A stretch of 64,000 nucleotides of DNA, from assembly GCF_014652215.1 (NCBI RefSeq), contig NZ_BMYJ01000010.1, positions 1-64,000 of the forward strand, written 5' to 3'. The stretch's first letter is position 1, and each line of letters begins with the position of its first letter. The notes under the pieces were generated by a model. It saw only the letters and a program-made list of their open reading frames with translations, did no database searches and was not told the origin of the DNA. Shown piece after piece: positions 35,886-44,659 of this stretch. This DNA comes from Neogemmobacter tilapiae (lineage in GTDB: Bacteria; Pseudomonadota; Alphaproteobacteria; Rhodobacterales; Rhodobacteraceae). The position numbers and the translations under genes are program-made.

Positions 35886-36304
35886 GCCCCGCGCCCGTCC
35901 GTCACCAGTTCCACCCGCTGAAAGCCCATCGCCGCCAGCTGGGGCATGATCCGCGTCAGCGCCACCGCTGGGGTCTTTTGATCGGTATGCACCGCCACCA
36001 AGGGCGGTTCCGCCGCGCAATCTGTTGCGGCGCAGAACGTTTCGCGCGCGCGGGCCAGTTCGGCCAAAGCCACATCGCCGACCATCCGGCGAAAGCCGGG
36101 TTGCCCCGTGGGCGACAGGAACAGGGCCATCGTGCTGCGGGTTTCATCACCTGCCGCAACGCGCGGCAGATCGACGGCAAAGGGTGCCGCCGGGGCCATG
36201 CGGGCCGCGATCAGGAAAAAGATCAGCAGGACGCAAACCACGTCGATCAAGGGCAAAAGCCCATCAGCATGACCGCGCGTTTTGGGTTGGGGGTTTATCC
36301 GCAT
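35882..36304 (-). CDS. exbD: ExbD/TolR-family protein (second copy)
   Basis: A 140-residue protein with one membrane helix (DVVCVLLIFFLIAAR, about residues 21-35) that begins with the conserved LPLIDVV, including the proton-path Asp, and a periplasmic domain. It stands between another exbD-like gene and tonB, so the motor probably uses a mixed pair of ExbD types. The two ExbD proteins are only distantly alike. Confidence 0.88.
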   Translation of the reverse strand: MRINPQPKTRGHADGLLPLIDVVCVLLIFFLIAARMAPAAPFAVDLPRVAAGDETRSTMALFLSPTGQPGFRRMVGDVALAELARARETFCAATDCAAEPPLVAVHTDQKTPAVALTRIMPQLAAMGFQRVELVTDGRGA

Positions 36305-36305
36305 G

Positions 36306-36704
36306 TCATTCCACCAACAGGATGCGCACCATCCCCGCCTTTTGCAAAAGGTCCAGCACCGCGCCCAGTTCCTGCATCCCGGCCCCTTCCCCTGTCCGCA
36401 GGATCAGGGCATCCCCCTTGTCCTGCATCAAGGGTTCCAAGGCCGCCACCAACGCCTCGGGCGCGACGGGCACTCCGTTCAGGGCCAGCCCCTCGCCCCG
36501 CAGGTCAATCAGGCGCGGCGGGCCGTTCCAGACAGCCCCTCCGGCGTTGGCCGAAGGCCCCGCCACATCCAATTGCAATCCGTTCTGCCCGCCGAAACGG
36601 GTGGCCAGCATGAAAAAGACCAAAAGCAGAAAGATCAGGTCGATCATCGGAATAAGGTTCGGCCCCCGCCTTTTGCGCGGGCGCGTCAGGCTTTGGATTG
36701 CCAC
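36306..36704 (-). CDS. exbD: ExbD/TolR-family protein (first copy)
   Basis: A 132-residue ExbD. The N-terminal Arg-rich tail is followed by LIPMIDLIFLLLVFFMLATRF (about residues 17-37), with the proton-carrying Asp in PMIDLIF, then a periplasmic domain. It overlaps nothing but is only one base from the second exbD and four from exbB. Confidence 0.9.
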   Translation of the reverse strand: MAIQSLTRPRKRRGPNLIPMIDLIFLLLVFFMLATRFGGQNGLQLDVAGPSANAGGAVWNGPPRLIDLRGEGLALNGVPVAPEALVAALEPLMQDKGDALILRTGEGAGMQELGAVLDLLQKAGMVRILLVE

Positions 36705-36708
36705 GGCC

Positions 36709-37431
36709 CTACTCCGCCGCCGCTTGGGCGTGCATCCGGAAGGGCATCACCTCATGCGTCCCACTGTCCACCCGCGCCATGCGCCGCGCCAGAATGCGGG
36801 TGGCATTGTCCTCCATATCCAGCGCCAGCCGGTCGGTCACGCTCTCATACCAGGTCAGCGCCACCTGCGCCGGGATGGCGACACCCATGCCCGCCGCCGT
36901 GGTGATCAGCAATTCCCAGATGCCCCCAGCCAGCGTCGCCGGATCCGCGTTGGCCCCTGCCGCCTGCAAGGATTTGAACGAGGCGATCATGCCCGTGACG
37001 GTGCCCATCAGACCCAGCAAAGGCCCCAGAACGGCCGCCAGTTCCAGCCCCCGCAGCCCGGCCTGCGCCTCGGCCAGCAGACGCCGTGCGACGCGCGTCA
37101 CCTCGGCCTCGGCCTCGGCGCTGGTCAGGCTGTCGTCCGTCGCCACGTCCATGGCCGCGCGGATCAGGCGGAAACGGGTGCCGCTTTTGCCCTCCACCAG
37201 CGCCCGCGCTTGGGCACGCTGGCCCGCCTGCCACAGATCGACAGCGCGGTTGGCACGGCCACGGCCCGTCCAGGCCCCCAGCGACAACAGCCGCATCGCC
37301 TTCCACAGGATCAGCGTGACCGTGACCACCGACAGAAAGGCAATCGTCCAAAGCGGCAGGCCGCCCATCGCCAGAATGGCCAGAACTTGGCCCCAAAGGC
37401 CCTCGGCGCCGGTCGCGGCATGCAATTCCAT
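36709..37431 (-). CDS. exbB: ExbB/MotA/TolQ-family proton channel
   Basis: A 240-residue membrane protein with three helices, including PLWTIAFLSVVTVTLILWKA (early) and the conserved LAAVLGPLLGLMGTVTGMIASF block (about residues 128-150). With ExbD and TonB it converts proton motive force into opening of the outer-membrane receptor. First gene of the four-gene motor operon, divergent from hmuS across a 301-base spacer. Confidence 0.92.
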   Translation of the reverse strand: MELHAATGAEGLWGQVLAILAMGGLPLWTIAFLSVVTVTLILWKAMRLLSLGAWTGRGRANRAVDLWQAGQRAQARALVEGKSGTRFRLIRAAMDVATDDSLTSAEAEAEVTRVARRLLAEAQAGLRGLELAAVLGPLLGLMGTVTGMIASFKSLQAAGANADPATLAGGIWELLITTAAGMGVAIPAQVALTWYESVTDRLALDMEDNATRILARRMARVDSGTHEVMPFRMHAQAAAE

Positions 37432-37732
37432 CGGTCTGTCCTTGTTTGCAGGCCGCCCCTGATTCGGTGCGTCCCATGCGGGGCATGATTGGTGTTGGAT
37501 GCCTGGGCCAATCTTTGCGGGCTGGGCTTGCCTTCGCCTGGCTTGGGTGCTGCATTTCTGACTTTTTCAGTCGGAATGGTCAAGACCTGTCGGAATAGCT
37601 CTTGCCAGAGGCCCTGCAGCCCCCTTATCGGAAAGGCTGACCGCCCGGGGAACAGCCACGGGCAGCGCCGCCAGCCGGGCCTTTCGCCCATCGCCAGTCA
37701 CGCGCTTCGCCATTTCTAGGGGAAGACTGACC
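37432..37732. promoter_or_regulatory. Divergent exbB-hmuS control region
   Basis: This 301-base spacer has no gene. TCGGAAT occurs twice (37571-37577 and 37590-37596). The first is part of TGAC-TTTTTCA-GTCGGAATG (from 37559), very like TGAC-AAAAATT-GTCGGGAATG upstream of the first hemophore gene; both centre on a GAC...GTC inverted repeat. TTGCCA (37602-37607), 17 bases, then TTATCG (37625-37630) is a possible hmuS promoter. An iron- or heme-responsive regulator such as Fur, Irr or RirA is the inference. Confidence 0.45.
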
Positions 37733-38794
37733 ATGCGAAAGAACCTGACAGCCGAGGCGATCCGCGCCCTGCGCGCCGAACATCCGAAACCCCGCGCCCG
37801 CGATTTTGCCGAAGAGCAGGGTATTGCCGAAGGGCAGTTGGTCGCGGCCTATGTTGGCCAGCCGCATGGGCCCGTGCGGATTGAGGCAGGGCCGAAACGG
37901 TTGCTGCCCTTGGTGACGGCTTTGGGCGATGTGATGGCCCTGACCCGCAACGAAAGCGCCGTGCATGAAAAGCGGGGCGTCTTTGGCGAATACAAGGGCA
38001 GCGACCATGTGGGCTTGATTCTGGGCCGCGAAATCGACCTGCGGGTCTTCCCGTCGCATTGGGTCAGCGCCTTTGCTTTGGAAGAACCGGGCGATGATGG
38101 GTCGATGAAGCGCTCGATCCAGGTTTTTGATGCGGCGGGGGATGCCGTTCACAAGATCCATCTAAAGCCGGAAAGCGATGCGGCGGCTTTTGCGGCGCTG
38201 GTCGCCGAATTGCGTCTGCCGGAACAGTCGTCCGATCTGCCCGTCGCGCCCCGCAAAGCGGAGCCGGGGCCAAAGATTACCTCGGAAAACCTGGCGGCCA
38301 TGCGTGCCGAATATGACGCGATGACCGACCCGCACCAATTCATCATGATGGTGCAAAAGCACGGCTTCAACCGTCTGGGTGCCTACCGCGCCTTGGGGGC
38401 GCCGCGTTGCAAGCTGTTGGCCAAGGACACAGTGACGACGGTTCTGGAGGCGGCCTCGCAAGGCGGTTTCCCGATCATGATTTTCGTGGGCAACGCGGGG
38501 ATGATCCAGATCCATTCCGGCCCGGTCGAAAAGATCATGCCGATGGGCCCTTGGATCAATGTGATGGACCCGCGTTTCAACCTGCATCTACGCGCGGACC
38601 ATGTGGCCGAGGTCTGGCTGGTGGAAAAGCCCACCAAAATCGGGCCTGCCGTGTCGATCGAGGCGTTTGATGCCCAAGGCGGGCTGATCCTGCAAATGTT
38701 CGGGCGGCGCGATGCTGAAGACACCTATGCCGGAGTGGAACAATGGAACGCCCTGGTGCGCGGCCTGCCGCCCGTGGAAATGGAGCTAGCCTGA
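37733..38794 (+). CDS. hmuS: Hemin-degrading factor / heme trafficking protein HmuS
   Basis: A 353-residue cytoplasmic protein with two HemS/HmuS repeats (about residues 15-150 and 175-350). HEKRGVFGEYKGSDHVGLILG in the first half and PHQFIMMVQKHGFNRLGAYR in the second carry His residues suited to heme binding. These proteins accept heme from the ABC transporter and may break the ring to release iron. First gene of the plus-strand heme operon; its TGA overlaps the hmuT ATG by one base. Confidence 0.93.
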   Translation: MRKNLTAEAIRALRAEHPKPRARDFAEEQGIAEGQLVAAYVGQPHGPVRIEAGPKRLLPLVTALGDVMALTRNESAVHEKRGVFGEYKGSDHVGLILGREIDLRVFPSHWVSAFALEEPGDDGSMKRSIQVFDAAGDAVHKIHLKPESDAAAFAALVAELRLPEQSSDLPVAPRKAEPGPKITSENLAAMRAEYDAMTDPHQFIMMVQKHGFNRLGAYRALGAPRCKLLAKDTVTTVLEAASQGGFPIMIFVGNAGMIQIHSGPVEKIMPMGPWINVMDPRFNLHLRADHVAEVWLVEKPTKIGPAVSIEAFDAQGGLILQMFGRRDAEDTYAGVEQWNALVRGLPPVEMELA

Positions 38795-39624
38795 TGCGCG
38801 GAATTCTTTTGGGCCTGACGCTGGCTTTGGCCAGTGGGCAGGGGGCTTTGGCTGAACGGATCATTTCGCTGGGCGGGACGGTCACGGAAATCGTCGTGGC
38901 CTTGGGGCATGAGGGCGATCTGGTGGGGCGGGATATGACCTCCACCTATCCCGAAAGCGTGCGGGCCGTGCCGGATGTGGGCTATTATCGGCAATTGGCC
39001 GCCGAAGGGGTGCTGTCGCTGACGCCCGATCTGATCCTGGCCGATGCCGATGCCGGCCCGCCCGAGGTGGTGGCGCAGTTGCAGGCGGCGGGGGTGAAAT
39101 TCGTGCAGACCGCGCCGGATGAGGGGATCGAGAATATTGCCGCCAAGATCACCACCATCGCCGCCGCCTTGGGCGAAGAGGCGAAGGGGGCCGAACTGGT
39201 GGCGAAAGTGACGGCCGATCTGGCGGCGGTGCAGGCCGAAGCGGCGGCGGTGGAAGGCCCGCGCAAACGGGTGGTCGTCATTCTGGCGGTGCAGGGCGGC
39301 AAGATTATGGCCGCAGGGCAGGACACGACAGGAGAGCTGATGCTGGCGCTTTCGGGGGCCGAGAACGCCTTGCAGGGCTTTAGCGGCTATAAGCCCGTGA
39401 CGGATGAGGCGATGCTGGCCGCGGCACCCGATGTGATTCTGATGATGGACCGGGGGCCTGAGACGATGTCGAACGCCGATCTCTTCGCTTTGCCCGCGCT
39501 GAAAGGTTCACCGGCTGCGGCAGACCAAGCAGTGATTCGCATGAACGGGGTGAAACTGCTGGGCTTTGGCCCGCGCACGGCAGAAGCGGCCCGCGAATTG
39601 CTGACCGCTTTTTACGGGGGCTAG
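38794..39624 (+). CDS. hmuT: Periplasmic heme-binding protein HmuT
   Basis: A 276-residue substrate-binding protein of the cobalamin/ferric-siderophore type fold, with a signal peptide (residues 1-20, cleavage near ALA). RIISLGGTVTEIVVALGHE at the mature N-terminus and the DVILMMDRGPETM region are typical. The likely heme Tyr is in VGYYRQLAAEG (about residues 66-76). It passes heme to HmuUV. The ATG at 38794 overlaps the hmuS stop. Confidence 0.94.
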   Translation: MRGILLGLTLALASGQGALAERIISLGGTVTEIVVALGHEGDLVGRDMTSTYPESVRAVPDVGYYRQLAAEGVLSLTPDLILADADAGPPEVVAQLQAAGVKFVQTAPDEGIENIAAKITTIAAALGEEAKGAELVAKVTADLAAVQAEAAAVEGPRKRVVVILAVQGGKIMAAGQDTTGELMLALSGAENALQGFSGYKPVTDEAMLAAAPDVILMMDRGPETMSNADLFALPALKGSPAAADQAVIRMNGVKLLGFGPRTAEAARELLTAFYGG

Positions 39625-39625
39625 A

Positions 39626-40687
39626 ATGGTCACGGTCGATCCTACCGATCTGGGCGGCGGCGCGCCGCGCGGTCTGCGGATCGACCTTGGTCTTTGGGCC
39701 TTGCTGGCGCTGGCGGTCTGGCTGGGGCTGACCGTCGGCGCCACCGGCATTTCGGTGCCGGGTCTTTTCTTTGATTGGGTGCAGGGCCTGCCCCTGTCGG
39801 ACCGCGACCGCATCATCCTGATGGAAATCCGCCTGCCGCGTCCGGTGGCGGGGGCGGCCGTCGGGGCCGCTTTGGCGGTCTCGGGTGCCCTGATGCAGGG
39901 CCTGTTCCGGAACCCCTTGGCCGATCCGGGCTTGGTGGGGGTTGGTGCCGGCGCGGGCCTTGGCGCTGTCAGTGCCATCGTGCTTGGCAGCCTTTTGCCT
40001 GTGGGCGTGCTGGCCGCCGTGGGGATGCATCTTGTGCCCCTCGCGGCCTTCCTGGGCGGCTGGGGCACGACCCTGCTGCTTTACCGCATGGCGCGGCAGG
40101 GTGGGCAGGTCAGCATTGCCACGATGCTGCTGGCCGGTATTGCCATTGCCGCGCTGGCTGGGGCCTTGACCGGTATCCTGATCCAGATGGCCGATGATAA
40201 CCAATTGCGTGACCTCACCTTCTGGGGCCTTGGTTCATTGTCCGGCATTGGTTGGGAACGTTTGGCCTTTGCCCTGCCGTTGATCCTGCCCGTTCTGCTG
40301 CTGTCACCCCGTCTGGCGCGGGGCCTGAATGCCTTGGCGATGGGTGAACAGGCCGCTTGGCAGATGGGGATTGAAACCGAACGGCTGAAATCGCTGACCG
40401 TCCTGTCGGTGGCCGCAGCCACCGGCGCTGCCGTCGCCATTTCCGGCGGCATCGGCTTTGTCGGCATTGTCGTGCCCCATCTTCTGCGCATCGCCCATGG
40501 CCCCGACAACCGCCTGCTTTTGCCCCGCGCCGCCCTGCTGGGGGCGGCCCTCCTGTTGCTGGCCGATGTTGCCGCCCGTTCGCTTGTGCCACCCTCGGAA
40601 CTCGCCATCGGCATTGTCACCGCCTGCCTTGGTGCGCCGGTCTTTCTGTGGATCCTGCTGCGCCCCGGACAGGGGGCCCATCTATGA
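39626..40687 (+). CDS. hmuU: Heme ABC transporter permease HmuU
   Basis: A 353-residue FecCD-type permease with about ten membrane helices. The LPRPVAGAAVGAALAVSGALMQGLFRNPLADPGLVGVGAG segment (about residues 68-108) and SGGIGFVGIVVPHLLRI near the end are diagnostic of this family. It forms the inner-membrane channel for heme. Starts one base after hmuT stops. Confidence 0.95.
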   Translation: MVTVDPTDLGGGAPRGLRIDLGLWALLALAVWLGLTVGATGISVPGLFFDWVQGLPLSDRDRIILMEIRLPRPVAGAAVGAALAVSGALMQGLFRNPLADPGLVGVGAGAGLGAVSAIVLGSLLPVGVLAAVGMHLVPLAAFLGGWGTTLLLYRMARQGGQVSIATMLLAGIAIAALAGALTGILIQMADDNQLRDLTFWGLGSLSGIGWERLAFALPLILPVLLLSPRLARGLNALAMGEQAAWQMGIETERLKSLTVLSVAAATGAAVAISGGIGFVGIVVPHLLRIAHGPDNRLLLPRAALLGAALLLLADVAARSLVPPSELAIGIVTACLGAPVFLWILLRPGQGAHL

Positions 40688-41469
40688 TCCGCGCCGAGAA
40701 ATTGACCTTGGGCCACGGTAGCCGGACCTTGATCCGCGCCTTGGATTTTGAGGCAAAGCCGGGCGCGATCACCGTCATCGCCGGGCCGAACGGCGCGGGT
40801 AAGACCACGCTTCTGCGCGCCCTTACCGGCGAATCCCGCCCCTTGGCGGGGCAGGTCACATTGAACGGCCGGAATCTTGCGGCCCAAAAGCCTGGCCATC
40901 TGGCCCTGCAACGCGCGGTTCTGCCGCAATCGCCGCAAATGGCCTTTGCCTTCCGTGCCGATCAGGTGGTGTCGATGGGGCAAGAGGCGGGTCTTGCCGC
41001 CGGGCGCCGCGGCATCGTCCCCGCCGCCTTGGCCCGTGTTGGCCTCTCTGATTTCGGCCCAAGGGTGCTGACCACCATGTCGGGCGGCGAACAGTTGCGC
41101 GTCCATCTGGCCCGTGCCTTGGCACAAGTCTGGGAACCCGTCGGCCCCAATGGCCCCTGCTGGCTTTTGCTGGATGAACCCGTCGCCAGTCTGGATATCG
41201 GCCATCAGTTGCAAGTGATGAACCTTGCGCGCGCCTTTGCCGATGCCGGGGGTGGCGTCATTGCCGTGCTGCATGACCTGAATCTGACGGCCATGTATGC
41301 GGGCCATGTCTGCCTTCTGGGCAAATCCGGGCGGATTGCCGAAGGTCGCCCCGATCAGGTGCTGACCGATTCCCATCTGCAATCGGCCTATGATTGTGCC
41401 ATTCGCGTCAACACTTTGCCCACCAATGGCCCATTCCTGCTACCTCAGGTCGCAGGCGCTGCCGCTTGA
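40684..41469 (+). CDS. hmuV: Heme ABC transporter ATP-binding protein HmuV
   Basis: A 261-residue ATPase. Walker A GPNGAGKTTLL (about residues 36-46), signature MSGGEQLRVHLARAL, Walker B LLLDEPVASLD and switch His in HDLNLTAM are all intact. It drives HmuU. ATG at 40684 overlaps the hmuU stop by four bases; an upstream in-frame start inside hmuU is not used. A 120-base spacer with its own promoter follows. Confidence 0.95.
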   Translation: MIRAEKLTLGHGSRTLIRALDFEAKPGAITVIAGPNGAGKTTLLRALTGESRPLAGQVTLNGRNLAAQKPGHLALQRAVLPQSPQMAFAFRADQVVSMGQEAGLAAGRRGIVPAALARVGLSDFGPRVLTTMSGGEQLRVHLARALAQVWEPVGPNGPCWLLLDEPVASLDIGHQLQVMNLARAFADAGGGVIAVLHDLNLTAMYAGHVCLLGKSGRIAEGRPDQVLTDSHLQSAYDCAIRVNTLPTNGPFLLPQVAGAAA

Positions 41470-41490
41470 TCGCTTTCACCTTCTAGCTAT

Positions 41491-41519
41491 TTGACAAAAA
41501 TTGTCGGGAATGTTAGCCC
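41491..41519 (+). promoter_or_regulatory. Promoter and candidate iron/heme operator of first hemophore gene
   Basis: A consensus TTGACA (41491-41496) and TAGCCC (41514-41519), 17 bases apart. The -35 overlaps GACAA-AAA-TTGTC (41492-41504), a perfect 5-bp inverted repeat. TGAC-N7-GTCGG(G)AATG matches the sequence upstream of hmuS at 37559-37578. It gives the hemophore-receptor genes a start site separate from hmuSTUV. Confidence 0.55.
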
Positions 41520-41589
41520 GCCTCATCCGATGCAGCCCGCCCCTTGCCAGTCAGCATCCCGAAAAACGCTGATAACGGGAAAACCAAAA

Positions 41590-42627
41590 ATGGCCGCTGC
41601 TGCAAATACCCTCACCATCGACGCCACCGCCTTGGACGGCATCCATTTCAACACCTATATCGCCGACTACTTTGCCGGGCTTTCGGGGGGCACCCAGAAA
41701 TTCTATGGCGGCACGCCGGACGCGGCCTTTGGCCAGACCTATTACATGAACGGCGACCAGTCGGTTTACCGTTTCAAAACCGGTGAACCTGCGGTCGATT
41801 CGCCCAAGGCCGTTCTCGTCGGCGGCGATGAGATCGCCTATGACTTCATCCACCACGGCGCGGCCAATGGCCACGGTTTCTCGGGCACGATCGATTCAAT
41901 CACCTTTGGCAATTGGATCGAAGGCACCACCACCGGCACCCAAGGCAATGGCGATGCGGGGCTGGTCACCGGCTTTGAAAACCAACTCATCCTTTCGGGC
42001 TTCAATCTGGTGACAGCTGTCGGAACCGGGCCGGGCACCAACAACCTTGTTCATACACTGCACAACCTTTTGCGCACCGGCAAAGCTTTGGGCGATGCCG
42101 AAGGCATCGGCATCTATGACATCATCGACGACTATTCCCTGGCCTTCAACGGCTCGGCTGGCCAAGACACCGTCAATGGCTTTGCCTTTGACGATGTTCT
42201 GAAAGGCAATGCCGGGGCTGACGTGCTGCGCGGCTTTGGCGGTGATGATCAGGCCATCGGCGGCATCGGCACCGACACGCTGACGGGCGGCGAAGGCAAT
42301 GACAGCCTTTGGGGCCAAGGCGGCAACGATCGTCTGAACGGCGGCGCTGGCAACGACTATCTGCATGGTGGCTTTGGCGCAGACCGCCTGACAGGCGGGG
42401 CAGGGGCCGATCTGTTCGTGTTCCAAGTCAAGGGCGGGGTGGATACCGTCGTCGATTTTGGCAATGGCGCAGACAAGCTGGACGTTTCGGCGCTGGGCCT
42501 TTCCGGTCTGGCTGATTTCAAGATCACCGAGACCAAGAAATATGTCCAACTCAGCGCCGAAGGCACGACGATCCGTCTGCTGGGCCTGGATGCCGACGAT
42601 CTGTCGGCGGGCGACTTCCTGTTCTGA
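41590..42627 (+). CDS. HasA-like hemophore fused to RTX repeats
   Basis: A 345-residue protein. Residues about 15-190 resemble HasA hemophores: IHFNTYIADYFAG, KFYGGTPDA, AYDFIHHGAANGHGF (Tyr84 with His88/89 and His95 nearby, as in the HasA heme loop with Tyr75 and His83), then SGFNL and LVHTLHNLL. Residues about 200-275 are calcium-binding GGxGxDxLx repeats. The C-terminus ends GDFLF, a type I secretion signal pattern. No Sec signal. It would be secreted and bind heme for the receptor that follows. ATG at 41590 is chosen; a TTG at 41491 is inside the promoter. Confidence 0.8.
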   Translation: MAAAANTLTIDATALDGIHFNTYIADYFAGLSGGTQKFYGGTPDAAFGQTYYMNGDQSVYRFKTGEPAVDSPKAVLVGGDEIAYDFIHHGAANGHGFSGTIDSITFGNWIEGTTTGTQGNGDAGLVTGFENQLILSGFNLVTAVGTGPGTNNLVHTLHNLLRTGKALGDAEGIGIYDIIDDYSLAFNGSAGQDTVNGFAFDDVLKGNAGADVLRGFGGDDQAIGGIGTDTLTGGEGNDSLWGQGGNDRLNGGAGNDYLHGGFGADRLTGGAGADLFVFQVKGGVDTVVDFGNGADKLDVSALGLSGLADFKITETKKYVQLSAEGTTIRLLGLDADDLSAGDFLF

Positions 42628-42645
42628 TCACGCTGCAACAAAGGG

Positions 42646-42667
42646 GGCTGGCCTTCGCAGGCCAGCC
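42646..42667 (+). promoter_or_regulatory. Hairpin ahead of heme receptor start
   Basis: GGCTGGCCT-TCGC-AGGCCAGCC is a perfect 9-bp stem with a tetraloop lying 7 bases before the receptor ATG (42675). No clear Shine-Dalgarno remains outside the stem and there is no T-run. It may lower receptor translation or protect the upstream hemophore mRNA from 3' decay, giving more hemophore than receptor. Confidence 0.6.
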
Positions 42668-42674
42668 ATTTGCC

Positions 42675-44636
42675 ATGTCTCGCAACGCCACCTGCCTTAT
42701 TTGTCTGGCCGCCTTTTGGCCTGCCACCCTTGTTGCGCAAGAAGCGGGCGAGGTGACGGATCTGGATGCCATCACGGTCACAGCACCGGATCAGACCGCA
42801 GGCAGCGGCGTGGCCGGGTTGGGGCTGGATCAGCCGGGCGAAACCGCCCTTTCCGGCGCGGCTTTGTCCCGGCAGCAGGGGCAGGGTCTGGCGGGTATGC
42901 TGGGCTCTGTCGCGGGCGTCACCATCGACCAGCCCGCCGAAGAGGCGGGCATGGCCGTCAACATCCGCGGCATGCAGGATGTGGGCCGCGTCGCCGTCAC
43001 CATTGACGGCGTGCGCCAGAACTTCGCGCGTTCGGGGCATGGGGCCAATGGCCAGTTCTTTGCCGACCCCGAAATGCTGCGTTCGGTCACCGTCACCCGT
43101 GGCCCGCAGGGCGGGGCAGGGGCTGTCGCGGGTGGTGTCGCCCTGACCACCGTTGGGGCCGATGATCTGATCGACGATGGCGAGACTCAAGGGGGCGAGG
43201 TCCGCCTGCGCTATGGGGATCTGACCGACACCCCCACTTTGCATCTGGCCTGGGCCAAAAGGTTCGACAACGGGCTGGATCTGACCTTTGCCGGAACCCG
43301 CACCGACGAAGGCGACTATCGTGCTGGCAATGGTGACGACATCTTTGCCGCCCAGACCAAGAACAGCCTTCTGGCCAAAGTCGGCTATGAACTGGCCAGC
43401 GATCAGCGCCTGCAACTGGGCTTTTCGCATCTGCAAGAAGATTACACCACCGGCAAGGCCGCCGGAACACCCCGCGCCAATACGGCGATCAACGACACGA
43501 TCACGCTGGATTACAGTTTGAACCCCTCGGATCGGATCGATCTCAAGGCCACGGTCTATCTGACGGAAACCGAACTCGATCAGCGCGCACTTTTGGCAGG
43601 CCTCACCACCCGCTCTTATGCCACCCGCACCACCGGGTTAAAGCTGGGCAATATCATGCTGTTTGACGGGCTGGGTGCTGAACACAGCCTGACCCTTGGG
43701 CTTGAGGCGTTTCGCGACAAGGTCGCCACCGAAGACCCGGACAACACCGCTGGAACCCTCACCCCCTCGGGCGAACGCACCGTTTGGTCGCTTTCCGCCG
43801 AGGATCGCATGGATTTCGGCCGCCTTGCCCTGACCTTTGCCGCCAAGGCCGAAGGCTATGACCTTTCCAGCGTCGATGGCGGTTCTGACGGCCATGGTTT
43901 CACCCCCCGCCTTGGCGTCGATTTTGAACTGAACGAGGGGCTGACCCTCTTTGCCAGCGCCGCCAAGACCTTCCGCCCCCCCGCCTTGTCCGAAGCGCTG
44001 GTGAACGGCAGCCATCCCCCGCCGGCTGACTTTGACATCCGCCCCAACCCCAACCTTTTGCCCGAACGCGGTGAAAATCTGGAACTGGGCCTGTCCCTTT
44101 CTGCCCAAGATGCTTTTGCCGCTGGCGACAGCCTGACCGGTCGCCTGACCGCCTTCCGCAACGATCTGCGCGACTATATCGGGCTGGAATGGCAGGGCGG
44201 CTTCTTTGACGGCTATTACCAATATGCCAACATCAGCGCCGTCCGCATCGAAGGGGTCGAACTTGAGGCCGCCTATGATAGCGGTCGTTTCTTTGGCAGC
44301 CTTTCCGCCCAATCCATGCGCGGCATCGACCGCACCACTGGCGCGGAACTGGAAAGCGTTTCGCCTGACAAACTGGTGCTGACCGCAGGCCTGCGTTCCG
44401 CCGATGAGCGCACCGAATACGGCCTGCGCGGCACCATGACCGGGGCCAAGGAAAACATGGCCTTGGGTGGCGAGCGTTGGCAGACCCTTGACCTCTTTAT
44501 CAATCACGAGGTCGGCGAAAATGGTCTGTTCAGCCTAACGGTGAACAACCTGACCGACCAAGCCTATATCCCCCATCTCTCCACCGAGCCAGCGCCGGGA
44601 ATCAACGCGCAAGCCTCGTTCACCCTGCGGTTCTGA
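42675..44636 (+). CDS. TonB-dependent heme/hemophore receptor
   Basis: A 653-residue outer-membrane receptor of HmuR/HasR type. Signal peptide 1-21, TonB box DAITVTA (about 30-36), plug domain to about 150, then a 22-strand barrel ending in the outer-membrane motif SFTLRF. The heme-receptor landmarks KTFRPPALSEALVNGSH (a variant FRAP box with a His) and NPNLLPERGENLELG lie around residues 435-475. It is flanked by two HasA-like genes, so it probably takes heme from them as well as free heme. A hairpin sits just before its start. Confidence 0.9.
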   Translation: MSRNATCLICLAAFWPATLVAQEAGEVTDLDAITVTAPDQTAGSGVAGLGLDQPGETALSGAALSRQQGQGLAGMLGSVAGVTIDQPAEEAGMAVNIRGMQDVGRVAVTIDGVRQNFARSGHGANGQFFADPEMLRSVTVTRGPQGGAGAVAGGVALTTVGADDLIDDGETQGGEVRLRYGDLTDTPTLHLAWAKRFDNGLDLTFAGTRTDEGDYRAGNGDDIFAAQTKNSLLAKVGYELASDQRLQLGFSHLQEDYTTGKAAGTPRANTAINDTITLDYSLNPSDRIDLKATVYLTETELDQRALLAGLTTRSYATRTTGLKLGNIMLFDGLGAEHSLTLGLEAFRDKVATEDPDNTAGTLTPSGERTVWSLSAEDRMDFGRLALTFAAKAEGYDLSSVDGGSDGHGFTPRLGVDFELNEGLTLFASAAKTFRPPALSEALVNGSHPPPADFDIRPNPNLLPERGENLELGLSLSAQDAFAAGDSLTGRLTAFRNDLRDYIGLEWQGGFFDGYYQYANISAVRIEGVELEAAYDSGRFFGSLSAQSMRGIDRTTGAELESVSPDKLVLTAGLRSADERTEYGLRGTMTGAKENMALGGERWQTLDLFINHEVGENGLFSLTVNNLTDQAYIPHLSTEPAPGINAQASFTLRF

Positions 44637-44659
44637 CCGCAGCAAAGAAAGGACCGACC

